DNA of 64,000 bases from Chloranthus sessilifolius (Eukaryota > Streptophyta > Magnoliopsida > Chloranthales > Chloranthaceae), in assembly GCA_021018995.1 (NCBI GenBank), contig CM037597.1, positions 37,698,936-37,762,935 of the forward strand. The letters are read 5' to 3'. Position 1 is the stretch's first letter; every line of letters starts with the position of its first letter. Both the position numbers and the translations under genes were made by a program. Below are positions 22,946 to 34,293 of the stretch, one piece after another. The notes beneath the pieces were generated by a model. That model had not been told where the DNA came from. It saw nothing but the letters and a program-made list of their open reading frames with translations, and did not search any database.

Positions 22946-24413
22946 ATGCAACCCAAAATTAGGTTAGCTTCTAAGAAAGCTACCTCTAAACTTTCGGTAC
23001 GGTGTAAGAACGCCGCGCCACCACCTCCTACACCTTCATCATCATCATCACCATCTGGATCAAATTCCTCTTCCTCGATGAACGCATCATCACACGAAGC
23101 GTCTCCACCACCCCCACCATCCGAAAATTTGCTCTAACCAAATGAATGGTGGGCAGCAAAAGAATTTGAAAATGAGTACATTATCGACGAGGCCTTATTT
23201 ACTGATGCCGACGTCGAGGGTGAAACCCAATGGGCCCGGCAATACCTTCTTAAAGTGGGTCTCGGTAACCTTTTGAAACCGTTGCACGAGTATTTTTATC
23301 CTCGACTCGTGAGGTTATTTTATCAAAACCTAAAGGCAGGTCGAGTGGACGACACTGTCACGACCGAGATTGATGGTCATCACTACCTGTTCACCCGACG
23401 CCATGTCCATGAATCCTTGGGGTGTTATCTCAACCACGTACCCGAGACCACCCTTTTCCCACCATTCGACATGGACATTTCTTTTGAAGAAATTATGACT
23501 GAAATGACGAGGGGAAACAAGGGATCCGGCAAATCCATATCGAGGGTAGACTTACCTCCTTACATGTGGATGCTTGATTCGATAATCAAGTGCAATCTAT
23601 ACCCCATGCGTCACGACACGAAGCAGGTAGAGTTGGTCCAACATGCCTTATACACGGCATACCGCGGCCGTTGGTTCGACGCTACCAAATTGGTCATTAA
23701 GGGAATGATATACATAAAGGGGAAGATGATGAAGGGCCCTTTGAGACCTAAGGAGCGTATGCCTTACGCTCGGCTGATTTCAAGCATGTTAGAATGCTAC
23801 TCTGATGCCCCAGCATATGCCATTTCTCCTGTCGAGCGAAAAGCCACCAACCACGTGAAGCATTACTCCATCGCTTCGTGGGGCCATAGCTATCGGATGT
23901 TGAAGAAGGCTCTACCAGTTAAGGGGCCAGCACCTGCACAGGTTGGCGAGGCACCACTACAGCAGGACCCACCAGTAGAGGGGGAGTCGGCCTGTTGGGC
24001 CTCCATAGGACCACCCCGAGGGAGAGCAGCCTCATGACCCAGTACCACCTGGGGAGCATCCTATCGCGCCACCTACTACTCCTGCACAGTCTACTCCTAC
24101 TGCTTATGCACGAGCTCACCGGAGGAGGGCATCTCAGGCCCCTGTGACGAGTACCATTGATGACGTTCTCACCCTCATGGCGGAGAACAATCGGCAGATG
24201 CTGGAGCACCAGCAGCGTATGGAGGAGACCAAGACTCGCATGGACCACAGGCTGGACTTCCACGGGATGTTGCTCTATCAGATGATGCAGTTCATGTATC
24301 CCACTGATTACCAGCAGTGCATCGCAGCACTGCAGACATGGACTCCTGGTGCATCGGGTTCCGGTACTCACGAGCAGGACGACGCGGACCAGCCCGGGGA
24401 TGGGACTGCTTGA
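22946..24413 (+). pseudogene. Element 1 accessory ORF, plant transposon protein-like
   Basis: The start is the first ATG after element 1 resumes. It has a basic Pro/Ser-rich N-terminus (KKATSKLSVRCKNAAPPPPT), then the conserved core (NEWWAAKEFENEYIID, NLLKPLHEYFYPRLVRLFYQ, YMWMLDSIIKCNLYPMRHD, RGRWFDATKLVIKGM, MPYARLISSMLECYSDAP), a Pro-rich linker, and a C-terminal coiled helix from TIDDVLTLMAENN ending near FMYPTDYQQC. Length is about 480 codons. It resembles the Pfam 'putative plant transposon protein' family. Role unknown. Nearly whole, with one or two breaks. Confidence 0.78.
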
Positions 24414-24744
24414 TTCTAGCTTGTTGGCATCTCTTTTTGGATTGTACTTATCTTTTAAGGCTTGTAATTATTTTGGAACATATTACGTCTGGAACTATTT
24501 GGCATGGTTGCCATTTCTTTCAGGTTGTAACCATTTTGGGTACCAATGCCGCTGTGGGAATGTAAATTCAAATTGCAATGAATGCAGTAATTTTGGCTTG
24601 TAGTTCTTTACCCAAATTGTTGCCATTATACTAAATCTTCACGCAGGATGTGTGGTCTCTGCAATTGCATAGAACTACGTATATCTTTGTATGTGGGTCT
24701 TCCACAGGGAAACATTTGGGTCCATTTTCAAGGATGAAAATTTC
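24414..24744 (+). other. Element 1 spacer after the accessory ORF
   Basis: No supported gene. Short frames here overlap one another and lack family features. Confidence 0.5.
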
Positions 24745-24745
24745 T

Positions 24746-24758
24746 AAGGTGGGGAGAA
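24746..24758 (+). other. Element 1 polypurine tract
   Basis: AAGGTGGGGAGAA lies directly against the 3' LTR start TGTAACATCC. Confidence 0.88.
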
Positions 24759-27130
24759 TGTAACATCCCCAAAATTTGAGCGTTGAACAGTGTCCTCAGG
24801 ATGTGTGCCTGATTGGTCGTAGGTTTGACCAAGTGATAGTCAACACGATGACTAGGGTTAAAGTAATCTTGATGTGAATGAACACGTATGCGTAGTGTTA
24901 GAGCTAGTTTCGAGATCACATACACCTATCCTGGGTGTATGTGCTTAACACCAAAGCTGAAGAAGAGTTTAAGAGGTTAAATAACTAAAAGAGAAGTTAT
25001 TCTCTTTGGATGGTTGGTTGGTAGAGATTTAAGAAGAGTGAGAGAGAGAAGTGGAGTAAATGCTAGAGGAGTTGAGTGGATTGCGAATTGATAAAGGGTT
25101 TGTGCAATTACTCCGGATTTGACGCATAAAAGTTCATTGGAGTCGGAGCTAGGAGCCCTAGCCTTTGAGCCAGACCATTGAATCAACCAATGGTTGATTT
25201 GAGGTGAGTTTTTGTGGGATTTTAATGAATATATTGTTGTACATTAACTCTAAGATAGATTGGTCAAATGTTGAATTAAAAATATAGAAAGGAAAGGGAA
25301 ATAAAAAGGGAAGGAAGCTGAAAGAAATGCTCGCAAAGGGCTGCATGTCTGACCAAATCGATTGATCGATTTGGAAAATCGATTGATCGATTTTGGTCTG
25401 GAAGTTAGCTGGGCAAAAGTGTTTGAAAGCGATTGATCGATTGAAAATAGTTCAATCGATTTTTGAAATTTTGATTAATCGATTGAAAATCGATTAATCT
25501 TCTGAGCATTCCCAGTGACTGGAAAATCAGAGCTTGGAAAAACCGATTGATCGATTTGAGAAATCGATCAATCGATTTTGAAAATTCGATTAATCGATTG
25601 GGATTGATTAATCGATTTGGGAAATTTTGATCGATTGATTTTGAGATCGATCAATCGATTTGGACAATTTTTGTTGGCTTTTATTTTAGACTTTGAGGTT
25701 CTAGGAGGGTCTTGTACCTTCTTTTATGCATCTTTCTTGATGCTTTGCTTATGCTATGGGGTACCATAGGTTGTACGAGTGAGTGCAAGCATGAAAAACA
25801 CCATGGATCTTAACGCTTGAGGAATTATACGCGTGAGGTAGGGAACACCTTGAACGTGTACTTTAATTGCAAGAGCATATATGTAATGATATAGAATTGA
25901 ATAAATGTGAAACTTAAGTGTGCGTGTGTGAACACTAAGTAAGAAAATTGAGATACAAATGAGTAAGCGACGTCCCCAGGGGATGTGAACGTGAAAATGA
26001 GCATCTGTGTGATGTGTTGAGCCAGTTATATCCCAGGGATGTATGTGAACATGTAAGTAAAGTGAATGAGATTGATAAGGCCTAATCTACTATATTTAGC
26101 ACAATCACACGGTGAATAACTATATGTAGTGCACTTTGATATTTAAGGTTTGGAGAATACCCCACCGACGTGGCGGGATACTCACGACTGACTCGGCATG
26201 ATATCCGTGACCGGTACGGCGGCCAATCCATACACCAGTTGCACATCCCAGGGATGTATGTATGTACTTATGAGACTTAAACCTCGTCGCCTATGAGAAA
26301 GGGACCTGGGTAGTATTAAATGAATTGGAAATAATAGAAACTGATCTGATTAGACGACGATAGAGGGTATTCCATCGGGCGCCTAATTCTATAATAAGTC
26401 GGGGAATATTTAAGTTATGATTTAAATCTTTAGGCCAAATCATTATCGTTATGAGCAAGTTGAGAACAAATGAAACATGTAAAGCAACAGTGAAAACCAA
26501 TGCATCTTTTCAATCATTTAAACTGCTTTTCTAGTAAATTCATTGATAAATCATGTTGTTAAATATCATTGAATACATATGAGAGTAACTTATATGTTCA
26601 TTCAGTTTATTTCCCTATTGAGCTATGATGTAGCTCACCCCTTTAGACTATACATCGCAGGTCCAATGCTTGCGGCTACTACTACTTCTAGAGGCGTAGA
26701 TCCGGAGGATTCAGATTACGTACCTGGGGAGGATTTGGAGCCCCCTCCTGAGGACTTCTTCTAAGAGATCCATGCGTAATTTGATATAGTTTTGAGAGAA
26801 TACTGTACGGCTTGGTATGTCAAGCCCTTTTTGAGAAAATATAATTATACACTGATATATTCTTTTGGTGAACCATCTGAGGTGACCTTGTTTTATCTCT
26901 GATGGTTCGGGTCGGTTCTTCTGCTCATGCAGTGGCATGAGAGTTGAACTATCTTTTGAGTTTTTATTATAATATATCATTAATGTATAGAGATTTAGTT
27001 CGATTCAGTTCTTATGCTTTATTTTGCTTCGTGTTGTTTGTTTATGCCAATGTTCCGTGTAGGATTATGGGGCACGGCCTTAAGGGTCGTGCTGATGGCA
27101 CAAGTTTCGGGTGGCCGAAATCCGGGCTCT

Positions 27131-27134
<4 letters not shown>
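24759..27134 (+). repeat. Element 1 3' LTR
   Basis: 2376 bases, the partner of 2487-4796, with the palindrome array at about 25360-25665. The GCAC..GTGC hairpin is at 27072-27092. Its terminal TCACA merges into a CA microsatellite. Confidence 0.92.
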
Positions 27135-27163
<29 letters not shown>

Positions 27164-27164
27164 G
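27129..27164. repeat. Compound (CA)n(TA)n microsatellite at the element 1 edge
   Basis: The LTR end CTCACA is followed by more CA units and then TA units. The TA part continues the target microsatellite; the CA part seems to have grown from the LTR terminus. Confidence 0.85.
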
Positions 27165-27317
27165 ATGACCTTTTTATATGTAGTCGGCATGGCTCAAACA
27201 ACCAAAATGGCTACTAAATACTTATTGAAATGAATTTCTTGTATTATAACACATACATTATATTCTTTTATTTTGTTAAGGTGGGCGGCTTCTGCATTGG
27301 ATGCTCTACTTGTTAGA

Positions 27318-27476
27318 ATGAGGAGACGAAGAAGGTATTATGTGGTTTTTGTGGGTCGGCGCCCGAGAATTTATGAACAATGGCACGATTGCAAGGAGGA
27401 AGTGGACGGTTTCCCCGAAAATGCTTATAAGGGATATTCATCGCTGGAGGAGGCTGTAGAGGAGTATCATAAATAA
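27318..27476 (+). CDS. RNase H1 hybrid-binding domain (viroplasmin-like) fragment
   Basis: 52 codons from ATG 27318. After an Arg run (MRRRRR) comes YYVVFVGRRPRIYEQWHDCK, then the V-x-GFP-x-N-A-Y-K-G-Y-x-S-x-E-E-A motif. These match the small RNase H1 N-terminal domain that binds RNA/DNA hybrids (Cauli_VI/viroplasmin fold): aromatic YY-V-x-x-G, IY-x-x-W-x-x-C, and GF-x-x-A-x-Y-K-x-F/Y. No catalytic RNase H follows. The frame closes right after the domain, although similar codon use continues for another 60 or so bases. An acceptor-like TTAAG lies just before. It is probably an exon or decayed piece of a host gene split by element 1. The start is uncertain. Confidence 0.6.
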   Translation: MRRRRRYYVVFVGRRPRIYEQWHDCKEEVDGFPENAYKGYSSLEEAVEEYHK

Positions 27477-27541
27477 ATGAAAGAGCACCCTCAACCAAGA
27501 CTTGAAATTCAACGTCAAGGAGTCCCACAGTAGTTTGAAAC

Positions 27542-27718
27542 ATGGTTCCCATTAGGGAGATGGGAAGATCCGAAACTATCTCAAACACAATTATTATTTT
27601 GCTACTAGGGTTGGTTCTTATTACTGTCGTGGTTCTATTGTGTGTAGTCATTTCACTATTGTCTACTAACACAGGCGAATATCATAAGCAGAATTCTCTT
27701 CGAAGTAGGTGGTGAGTC
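27542..27718 (+). CDS. Possible membrane-anchor ORF of host origin
   Basis: 58 codons from ATG 27542 to TGA 27716-27718. A short polar lead (MVPIREMGRSETISNT) is followed by a 25-residue hydrophobic span rich in I, L and V (IIILLLGLVLITVVVLL and on), then a short polar basic tail. This looks like a single membrane anchor near a C-terminus. Part of the nucleotide sequence (ATTATTATTTTGCTACTAGGG) has a close counterpart at about 2017-2040, so it belongs to the same duplicated host locus. It could be a terminal exon joined to the upstream RNase H1-domain exon; the frames differ, so it needs splicing or is decayed. Confidence 0.3.
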
Positions 27719-27742
27719 ATGGGTAGGCCAGATTGGGATCAA

Positions 27743-27747
27743 CTGTA
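27743..27747. repeat. Target-site duplication of element 3, left copy
   Basis: CTGTA here is repeated exactly at 51247-51251, beyond the far LTR of element 3. Confidence 0.93.
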
Positions 27748-29221
27748 TGACTTGGTTGTTATTGTATATTATAATTATATTAAATTCAAGCCTTAACCTA
27801 TTGCAAGTGCACAATGGAAATTATAGTACTAGCATAGGATCATTCCCACGAGGAAGTTCATTATCTTATTAATTCCTATTTATATCTTCTATCTAAATCC
27901 CTATCTTAAAAACTTTCATTTATCTTTAAGATTTCCTAATCTGCTGGAGAAATATGAATAACAGAATGGTTTTCTAAACTAAAGTGCATAAAAATAAATC
28001 CTAATCCTCCTTCAGATTAAGGTTGTCAAACTTAATCTTTAGCTTTCGGATATTTATGAAAATAAACAGTACTGTTACACCATATTTCTAGTCTCCTAGT
28101 ATTGGTCGCCAATCAAGTCTAAGATCCTATCAACACAGATTTAATCTAATCAACAATCAACTAGAAATGTGGGCGTCAATCAAACTCTAGCAAACTGAAG
28201 ATGGAAAAGTAAAAACTGTTACACTAATCTGCAAATCCTAACCTGAATCGTCAATTCAAATTAAAACTTAGAGATGTTTATAAAGCAAATAAAATCTAAA
28301 CTAGAAAATAAATTAAAATATACCCTTCATCCCTCAGTCGCAGTTGTTAATTGCTCCTGAAAAATTACAGATATCTACACTAATCTTCAGCACTCAAATA
28401 CAGTCGTCAATTGCTCTCGAGAAACCTCTGATATCTAATCTACTCTAACTAGTATATACTACTTTGATCGAAAGAAAATCCAACCTCAGGTGTCAATTGA
28501 TGCTGAAATTCTTCGATGCTTATTCCTATGCCAAGCCCTCTTATTTATAGATCATATAGAGTCGATTTACAATGATCTAGTTCTAATAAAAAAAACTACT
28601 AAAAACAAAAGTATTCTAATATAACTCTAATTCCTAATTTTATCCTTCCTTGCTTTCTTTAGTTGATGCGCTTCTAGACTGTTCTTTATTTAGCAGCAAC
28701 ACAGTCCTTCAGAATTAGATCTTTATCAAACTTCTCAGATCCATAGTTCATCAGACTTCTAATTACAGGAGTCTTCTAATTTTGGATATGGCGATGATAG
28801 TTCTCACGTGATTAGCAACAACAACAATAGTAGGAAAGCTTCTATTTTTGGAAAATCATGAATAGCGATTACTTTCTTTCATAGCTTCTTTTCTGAAAAA
28901 TTGTAAATCATGATTTTCTATTTTCAGTAGGCTTTCTCATAGTTGATGATTTTCTAAAATTACGCTTTATCGCTTTTCTCTTTTTTTCTCTTTTGAAGAA
29001 TCGTAAATTATGATTTTCTGACTTTCAGTAGCGGAAAATTGTCTTTTTCGTTCAATCATTTTTCTTATTATCTTTTAAGTTCATTTTGACAAAGATTAAC
29101 ACGTAGGCTCTAATTTGCTGCTTATCTCTACTATCTGCACATCAGTAACTCGTTAGTTGCAAACTATGTCTTAATATCACTAAGTTAAGAGTGATAAAAT
29201 GGTAAATTCTGTGACTGATCA
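27748..29221 (-). repeat. Element 3 3' LTR (intact copy)
   Basis: 1474 bases, AT-rich, with several ATCGTAAAT/ATTTACGAT-type dyads near 28850-29010. Its partner is the split LTR on the right. Confidence 0.92.
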
Positions 29222-29237
29222 CACCCCCAAACTTAAG
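29222..29237 (-). other. Element 3 polypurine tract
   Basis: On the minus strand CTTAAGTTTGGGGGTG directly precedes the 3' LTR. Similar TAAGTTTGGGGG tracts occur again at about 34513-34525 and 34640-34652. Confidence 0.75.
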
Positions 29238-30770
29238 TTTTGCTAGTCCCTAGCAAACAAGGAAACATAAAATATTTAAAACTTAAATTTAAATGTAACT
29301 TTCGTAGGGAGCACGATTGCATTTAGCAGATGCAACAAGCCTTTAAACCCCTAGGTGATCCCTAGTGGAGGAGTTGTAGTCTCCTGAAGGTTTTCAGTGA
29401 AGTCACCTACAAACTTCAAATATTTTTGAATTTTTTAAAAAATTTCAAAACTAAAAATTCAAAATATAGACTAATTTTTTATATATTACTAATTAGTCAG
29501 TTAGTCATTATATGTTCATTATTTTAAAATATTTCAAATCTTTTATCCTTAGCTTCCCATCATCGCAATCATCCTTCATCAGAACTCAATAATTTCAATT
29601 CTTGTATAGCGTGGAGTGTGTGTATATCAGTGAAAAGTTTATTCATCATAGATTTTTTTAAACTACAGTTTTTAGAAAATATTTTCATCCAAACCCTCAC
29701 TTATTGGTATACTCTCAAAAATAATCAAAATTTTGGGTTCTCATAATATGATATGTTCGTAAAATTTAAAAAACAATCAGCTAAAAAGATCAATCTCAAG
29801 GAAAGGATAATCAACTCTTTTCATATAATTTCTTTATTTATTCATAGAATATTTCATATATCTCTACTAGACTCATATTTTTGCAAATCATAAATCATAA
29901 AGGTTTTTCCTTCGGCCTGTAATAGGGCTTTGGGTTTTCAGAAGGTTTCAAAGAAAAGGTAAAGACGATTCAAAATTATTTTCAAGAGTTTAGCTCTTTT
30001 TTTTCTTCTTCTATTTTTCAGCTTCAGTAAGTATCCTTATTTTGGATAACTTTTTTCCATTTCTTTTTCTTTTGTAAATCCCATTTTTTTCTTTTTTTTT
30101 CAATTTGGAAGCTTTTTGCTTCTCTTTTCATAAAATCATCTTTTACAATTTTTCATTCTTTTTCTTTTCTTCTCCCATATTTTTATACATTTGTATTTCT
30201 TTCTCAGTTATGCTCTTTTCAACAGATCTCTTATCTGTTAACTCATACTCCTTTTACTCCCTTTTCTTCCCTTTTTTTACATTCTAAACTCTTAAAAATT
30301 GTAAGGGTTAAGGATAGAAAGTTTTAGGTAGTAAATATGGTTAAGGGTTTATAAAATCTGGTACAAAGAAATTTAGTCTTTAGGCTTTTAATATGGGTCC
30401 AAATGATAAAATATTCTGGGGTTTTAGCTTTTTGGCTCTGATTTAATAAAAGATGGCCTTTGGTCATTTTCACGATTAACTAATATGGATGTCTTATTGC
30501 TTTGATATATTCATTAGGCAGTTCTAAACAAATAAATTATCATAATCATAGAATATATTGATTCAGCATTCAGCATTATGAGATTTCAGATAGTAGAGAT
30601 GTTCAAGAAAATTTAGCATGAATAAAAACAGTCTCTCTTACTCAGAATAAAGAGGAAATTGCTCTATAGCTCACTGATTATATAATTTTGAAACTATAAT
30701 CTAAAATATTTTACAGTTTAGATCAATCATTTAGTTTCAAACATTCTTTGATACAGTGTTCTAGAAATGT
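29238..30770 (-). other. Element 3 AT-rich 3' interior, no gene seen
   Basis: Long T-rich and A-rich runs, no frame with family features. It probably belongs to the untranslated 3' part of element 3. Confidence 0.6.
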
Positions 30771-31589
30771 TTTACTCTCACAGCCCTGATTTTCCCAACC
30801 TGAATTTTGAGACATATTTTTTTTTTCTTCCAAACGCTAATGGGAAAACCTAGACCGTCGGGTCGTAGAACACGATCCGAATACAAAGAATACTTGATAC
30901 AAAACATAGCATGCAGAAATCAAAGCAGATAATACATATGGCATAAATAAATCTCCAATTCTAATATCTAATATTACAATAACTAATAACGACCATCGGT
31001 GATGTACCAACATCACCAAACAGTGGTGTACAACGAGTATGTAATAACACATTGTACCAAGCCACACTCACCAAACTCTACAAAGCACTCAATCTATGAC
31101 CCCGAACATCATAGCACTCCTCAATTCCTCAATATGCAAATCCGGTGTCAAAATAGAAGCTATACCTGTGACGTGTTGTCGAGGGGAGAGCTACATCCTA
31201 GCACAGTAGAGGAAACTCAATACAAATCCACATCTTATCATAATGAAGCATAGATTTAATGTCAAAATCAAACACTTTCATATTTAAAACTGAAACTAAT
31301 TTCAAGCACTTTTCTTATCAAACAAAACTGATTTTTAAATACTCTTTTCTTGTTGCACCAAGATGATTTCCAAAATGTTACTTCATTGTACAAAACAGAT
31401 TTTAAAGACATTTCTTTAACACACCAAAACTGATTTTAAAATTGATTTCCTTATCACACAAAACTGGTTTCAAAACTGATTTCTTTATCATCCAAAATTG
31501 ATTTCAAAACATTTGCTTCTCACATAAAAACTGATTTCAAAACATTTGCTTATCATATAAAAACTGATTTCAAATCTGTCCCAGTGGCC

Positions 31590-31725
31590 CACATGATATT
31601 TATACTCCGCCCATAGTGATCTATAATAAGCATAATCCGCCCACAGCGGTCCACATACACAAAATCCGCCCATAGCGGTTCACATACACAAAATCCGCCC
31701 ATAGCGGTCCACCTTAATCTCATCA
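31590..31725. repeat. Short tandem repeat in the solo LTR, about 33 bp
   Basis: Four or so units built on AAATCCGCCCATAGCGGTCCACATACAC. Each unit contains CCGCCCATAGCGG, an imperfect CCGC/GCGG dyad. Confidence 0.8.
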
Positions 31726-31754
31726 CTTATCATTTGATTTATGAAATAAAACTC

Positions 31755-32235
31755 GAAGAGTACATAAAATCCCGTGAAAGCGGTCCAAGGGTGTACCGAA
31801 TCATAACAAGGTTCAAAGGAGTACGTAAAATCCCGCAAAAGCGGTCCAAAGGCGTACATGGTTATATCATAGTTCAAGAGTATATGTAAATCCCGTAAAA
31901 ATGGTCCAAAGGCATACATGAATCCCAACATTATCCAAAGGAGTACATAAAATCTTGCGAAAGCGGTCCAAAGGCGTAAATAACTCACAACAATGTCAAA
32001 GGGAGTACATAAAATCTCGTAAAAATGGTCCAAAGGCGTACATGACTTACAACAGTGTCCAAAGGGTTACGTAAAATCCTGTGAAAGCTGTCTAAAGGCG
32101 TACATGACTCACAACAGTGTCCAAAGGAGTACGTAAAATCTCACGAAAGCGGTCCAAAGGTGTACATGACTCACAACAGTGTCCAAAGGAGTACGTAAAA
32201 TTCCGCGAAAGTGGTCTGAAGGCGTACAAGCATAC
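31755..32235. repeat. Tandem repeat in the solo LTR, about 62 bp
   Basis: About eight units of the type GTCCAAAGGAGTACGTAAAATC, then CCGCGAAAGCGG, then TCCAAAGGCGTACATGACTC. Two well-kept unit starts are at 32119 and 32181, 62 bases apart. Each unit carries a CCGC..GCGG dyad and a GTAC site on both sides. Confidence 0.85.
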
Positions 32236-32844
32236 ACATCTACTAAACTCTAATGTCCTGAGTTCTCATTCTCGTTCAACCCTTCAAAACACAATTTAAA
32301 ACTCACAGTTCAAAGAACACATAGTAAAATTTTAAGATTCGACTTCACGGTTCGAAAGTTACCTTTTCGACTCAAAGACTTAAATTTTTATTTTGCAAAG
32401 AGTTCAAAATTCTCGTTTAAATCACTATCAAACTTACATCTAAATACATCAAAGAATTATGAATCAAGTTAAACATGCAAGTTTATGTTGAAGTTCCCCT
32501 ACCTTAACCTCGAAGAAAGCAACATCCTATCGATGGCCTTCCGCCCTTAATCTACATCACAAATATAAAATGACACATCAAAGATCAATTCTAATCACTA
32601 ATAACTTAGACCTATTTAAGTGTTTTCTCAAAACCGAGTCGGAACGGGCAATTTCATGCCAATATAGAATTTGATGCAACCTTCTCCCTAAACTTTGGCC
32701 TTTAAAACTTTAGATTCATGAGTTGGTAAAAACCCAAACGTTGTAGATATTTTTGTTATCTTTCCAACGCCTTAGGAATTACATCAATTGGAGTTCAGAC
32801 CAAAACGTTATAGTCAAAATACTAAAGCTATATTGGCGAGCACA

Positions 32845-33350
32845 GTCAAAATCGATTAATCGATCCCTATATCGATTAATCGAAATTTCAAAATCGATCA
32901 ATCGATTTTACCAACTCCACTTTTTTTTCAGTCACTGGAAGTACCCATTTGATTAATCAATTCTAAATCGATCAATCAAAATTCAAAAATCGATCAATCG
33001 AATTAAAATTCGATTAATCGGTTTCATTTCTAGAAAAATTAGCATTTGACTCAAATTATTACTAAATTTTGACCTTTAAAATGATTGATTCATAAGTTGG
33101 TCAATTCAGAAAAGTTGTAGGGCTTGCTGTCCTTTTTCCAACGCAATAAAAATTACATCAATCGGAGTTTGGCACAAAAAGTTATGGCCAAAATACTATA
33201 GTAGTATCAACAAGCCCAGGCAAAATTGATCAATCAAAATTTTCTTCGATTAATCAGTTTCGTAAAGTTCCTCTTGAATTCCTCTTTTATCAAAAATCGA
33301 TTAATCGATCTTTAAAATCGATCAATCGATTTTGGTAGTTTCTGAGCACT
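32845..33350. repeat. Palindrome array in the solo LTR
   Basis: Roughly fifteen copies of TCGATTAATCGA, TCGATCAATCGA and decayed forms, interleaved with two copies of a longer unit that mentions ACCTTTAAAA, GAGTTGGTAAA and TTACATCAATTGGAGTT. Confidence 0.8.
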
Positions 33351-34293
33351 TCTTGGGTTTGAACCTTGAAACCCATTTTTTACATCAAAACTCAATCTTT
33401 TTTATCATAATCTTTTGCACACATCTAAGCAATCTATATTTAGTTAAATACATGGAAGAATTGTATTATTTACCTCTTTAAATCGGTGATCTACCGATAG
33501 ATCGGATCGTTTTCTTCGTTAAACAAAAAGGATTTCCAAACCCACCTTGATCATTTTCGTGCTCCACGATCAAAACCAGGCCCACGAAATCGACGGCAAT
33601 CCTTCCACACACAGTTCACACAAAATCACACTACGATTTGAAGATCAAAACCCACGATCTCTTCACAAGAAGAGGTTTCAAAGTCTCCAACGGCTCCAAA
33701 TCTCACAAAACCATAACCAAACGTCGAAACCAACGACGATCTTCCCCTTACACGATCTCACAAACCTTCTTCATGTAAATAAAAGGGTCGGAGTACACAA
33801 ATCCACAAGCTTTCCTCCTTCCTCTCTCTCTTCCCTTTTCTCTCCCTAAAATCCAAAACCCCTTTCTCTTGCTAACCGGGTAGCTTCTAAGAGAAGCTTT
33901 GCCTTCTCTTAAGTCAATGAGACTAGTTCCCATACAAAACACATATACACCACTTTGGGTATATTAGTTCTCTTCCCAAGGACTAATTCCCATGCAGAAT
34001 TGATATACTTAACTCGGGTGTTACTTCATAATAAAATGATCTTTGACTTGGTGTAGGGCGTACACACTCAACCCATCTATCCATCAGATTCGGTATTGAG
34101 TCGATACACCAAAGCTTGATGTATACGAAATCGTCTAATGCTCATCACACAATCTAAATCGATCTTTTTTCCACTTAAGACCAAACCCAATTAACTTACG
34201 TAAGTAATTTCATAAAATCAAGCACGTGACCAGTCGGGCACGCACATCGAGGTACACTGTTCATAGGTTAAAATTTCAAGATGTTACATTTAC

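Larger units (their letters stand above)
2487..27134 (+). mobile_element. Element 1: Ty3/gypsy Tekay-like LTR retrotransposon, split by element 2
   Basis: LTRs at 2487-4796 and 24759-27134 begin TGTAACATCC and end near TCACA. Between them come a Met-type primer site, gag, pol, a palindrome array, the accessory ORF and a polypurine tract. Element 2 (10520-22789) interrupts it between the array and the accessory ORF, so its own length is about 12.4 kb. Both flanks are TA repeats, so the target duplication is probably TATAT but cannot be proven. The LTRs differ by roughly 5 percent over the first 300 bases by eye, which suggests an age of one to a few million years. Coding parts are broken in more than ten places. 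Confidence 0.93.
30776..34288 (-). mobile_element. Solo LTR of a Tekay-like element, nested in element 3
   Basis: Five-base duplications TTTAC flank it (30771-30775 and 34289-34293). On the minus strand it begins TGTAACATCTTG and ends near GCTGTGAGA, like the other Tekay LTRs. It carries no gag or pol. Inside are a GAGCT..TAGC-type site near 31188, two sorts of tandem repeat (31585-32235), and a TCGATTAATCGA array (about 32845-33350). It was probably left by recombination between two LTRs. At 3.5 kb it is about 1.1 kb longer than the other Tekay LTRs here. Confidence 0.87.

Noticed and set aside
23919-24371. 150-codon minus-strand frame opposite element 1 accessory ORF
   Set aside because: Opposite a GC-richer coding stretch and not conserved in the other copies; a shadow frame.
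30105-30287. Phe-rich plus-strand frame
   Set aside because: Product of T-rich low-complexity DNA in element 3.
31680-32033. 117-codon minus-strand frame in the solo LTR
   Set aside because: It reads through the 62-base tandem repeat and has no gene-like composition outside it.
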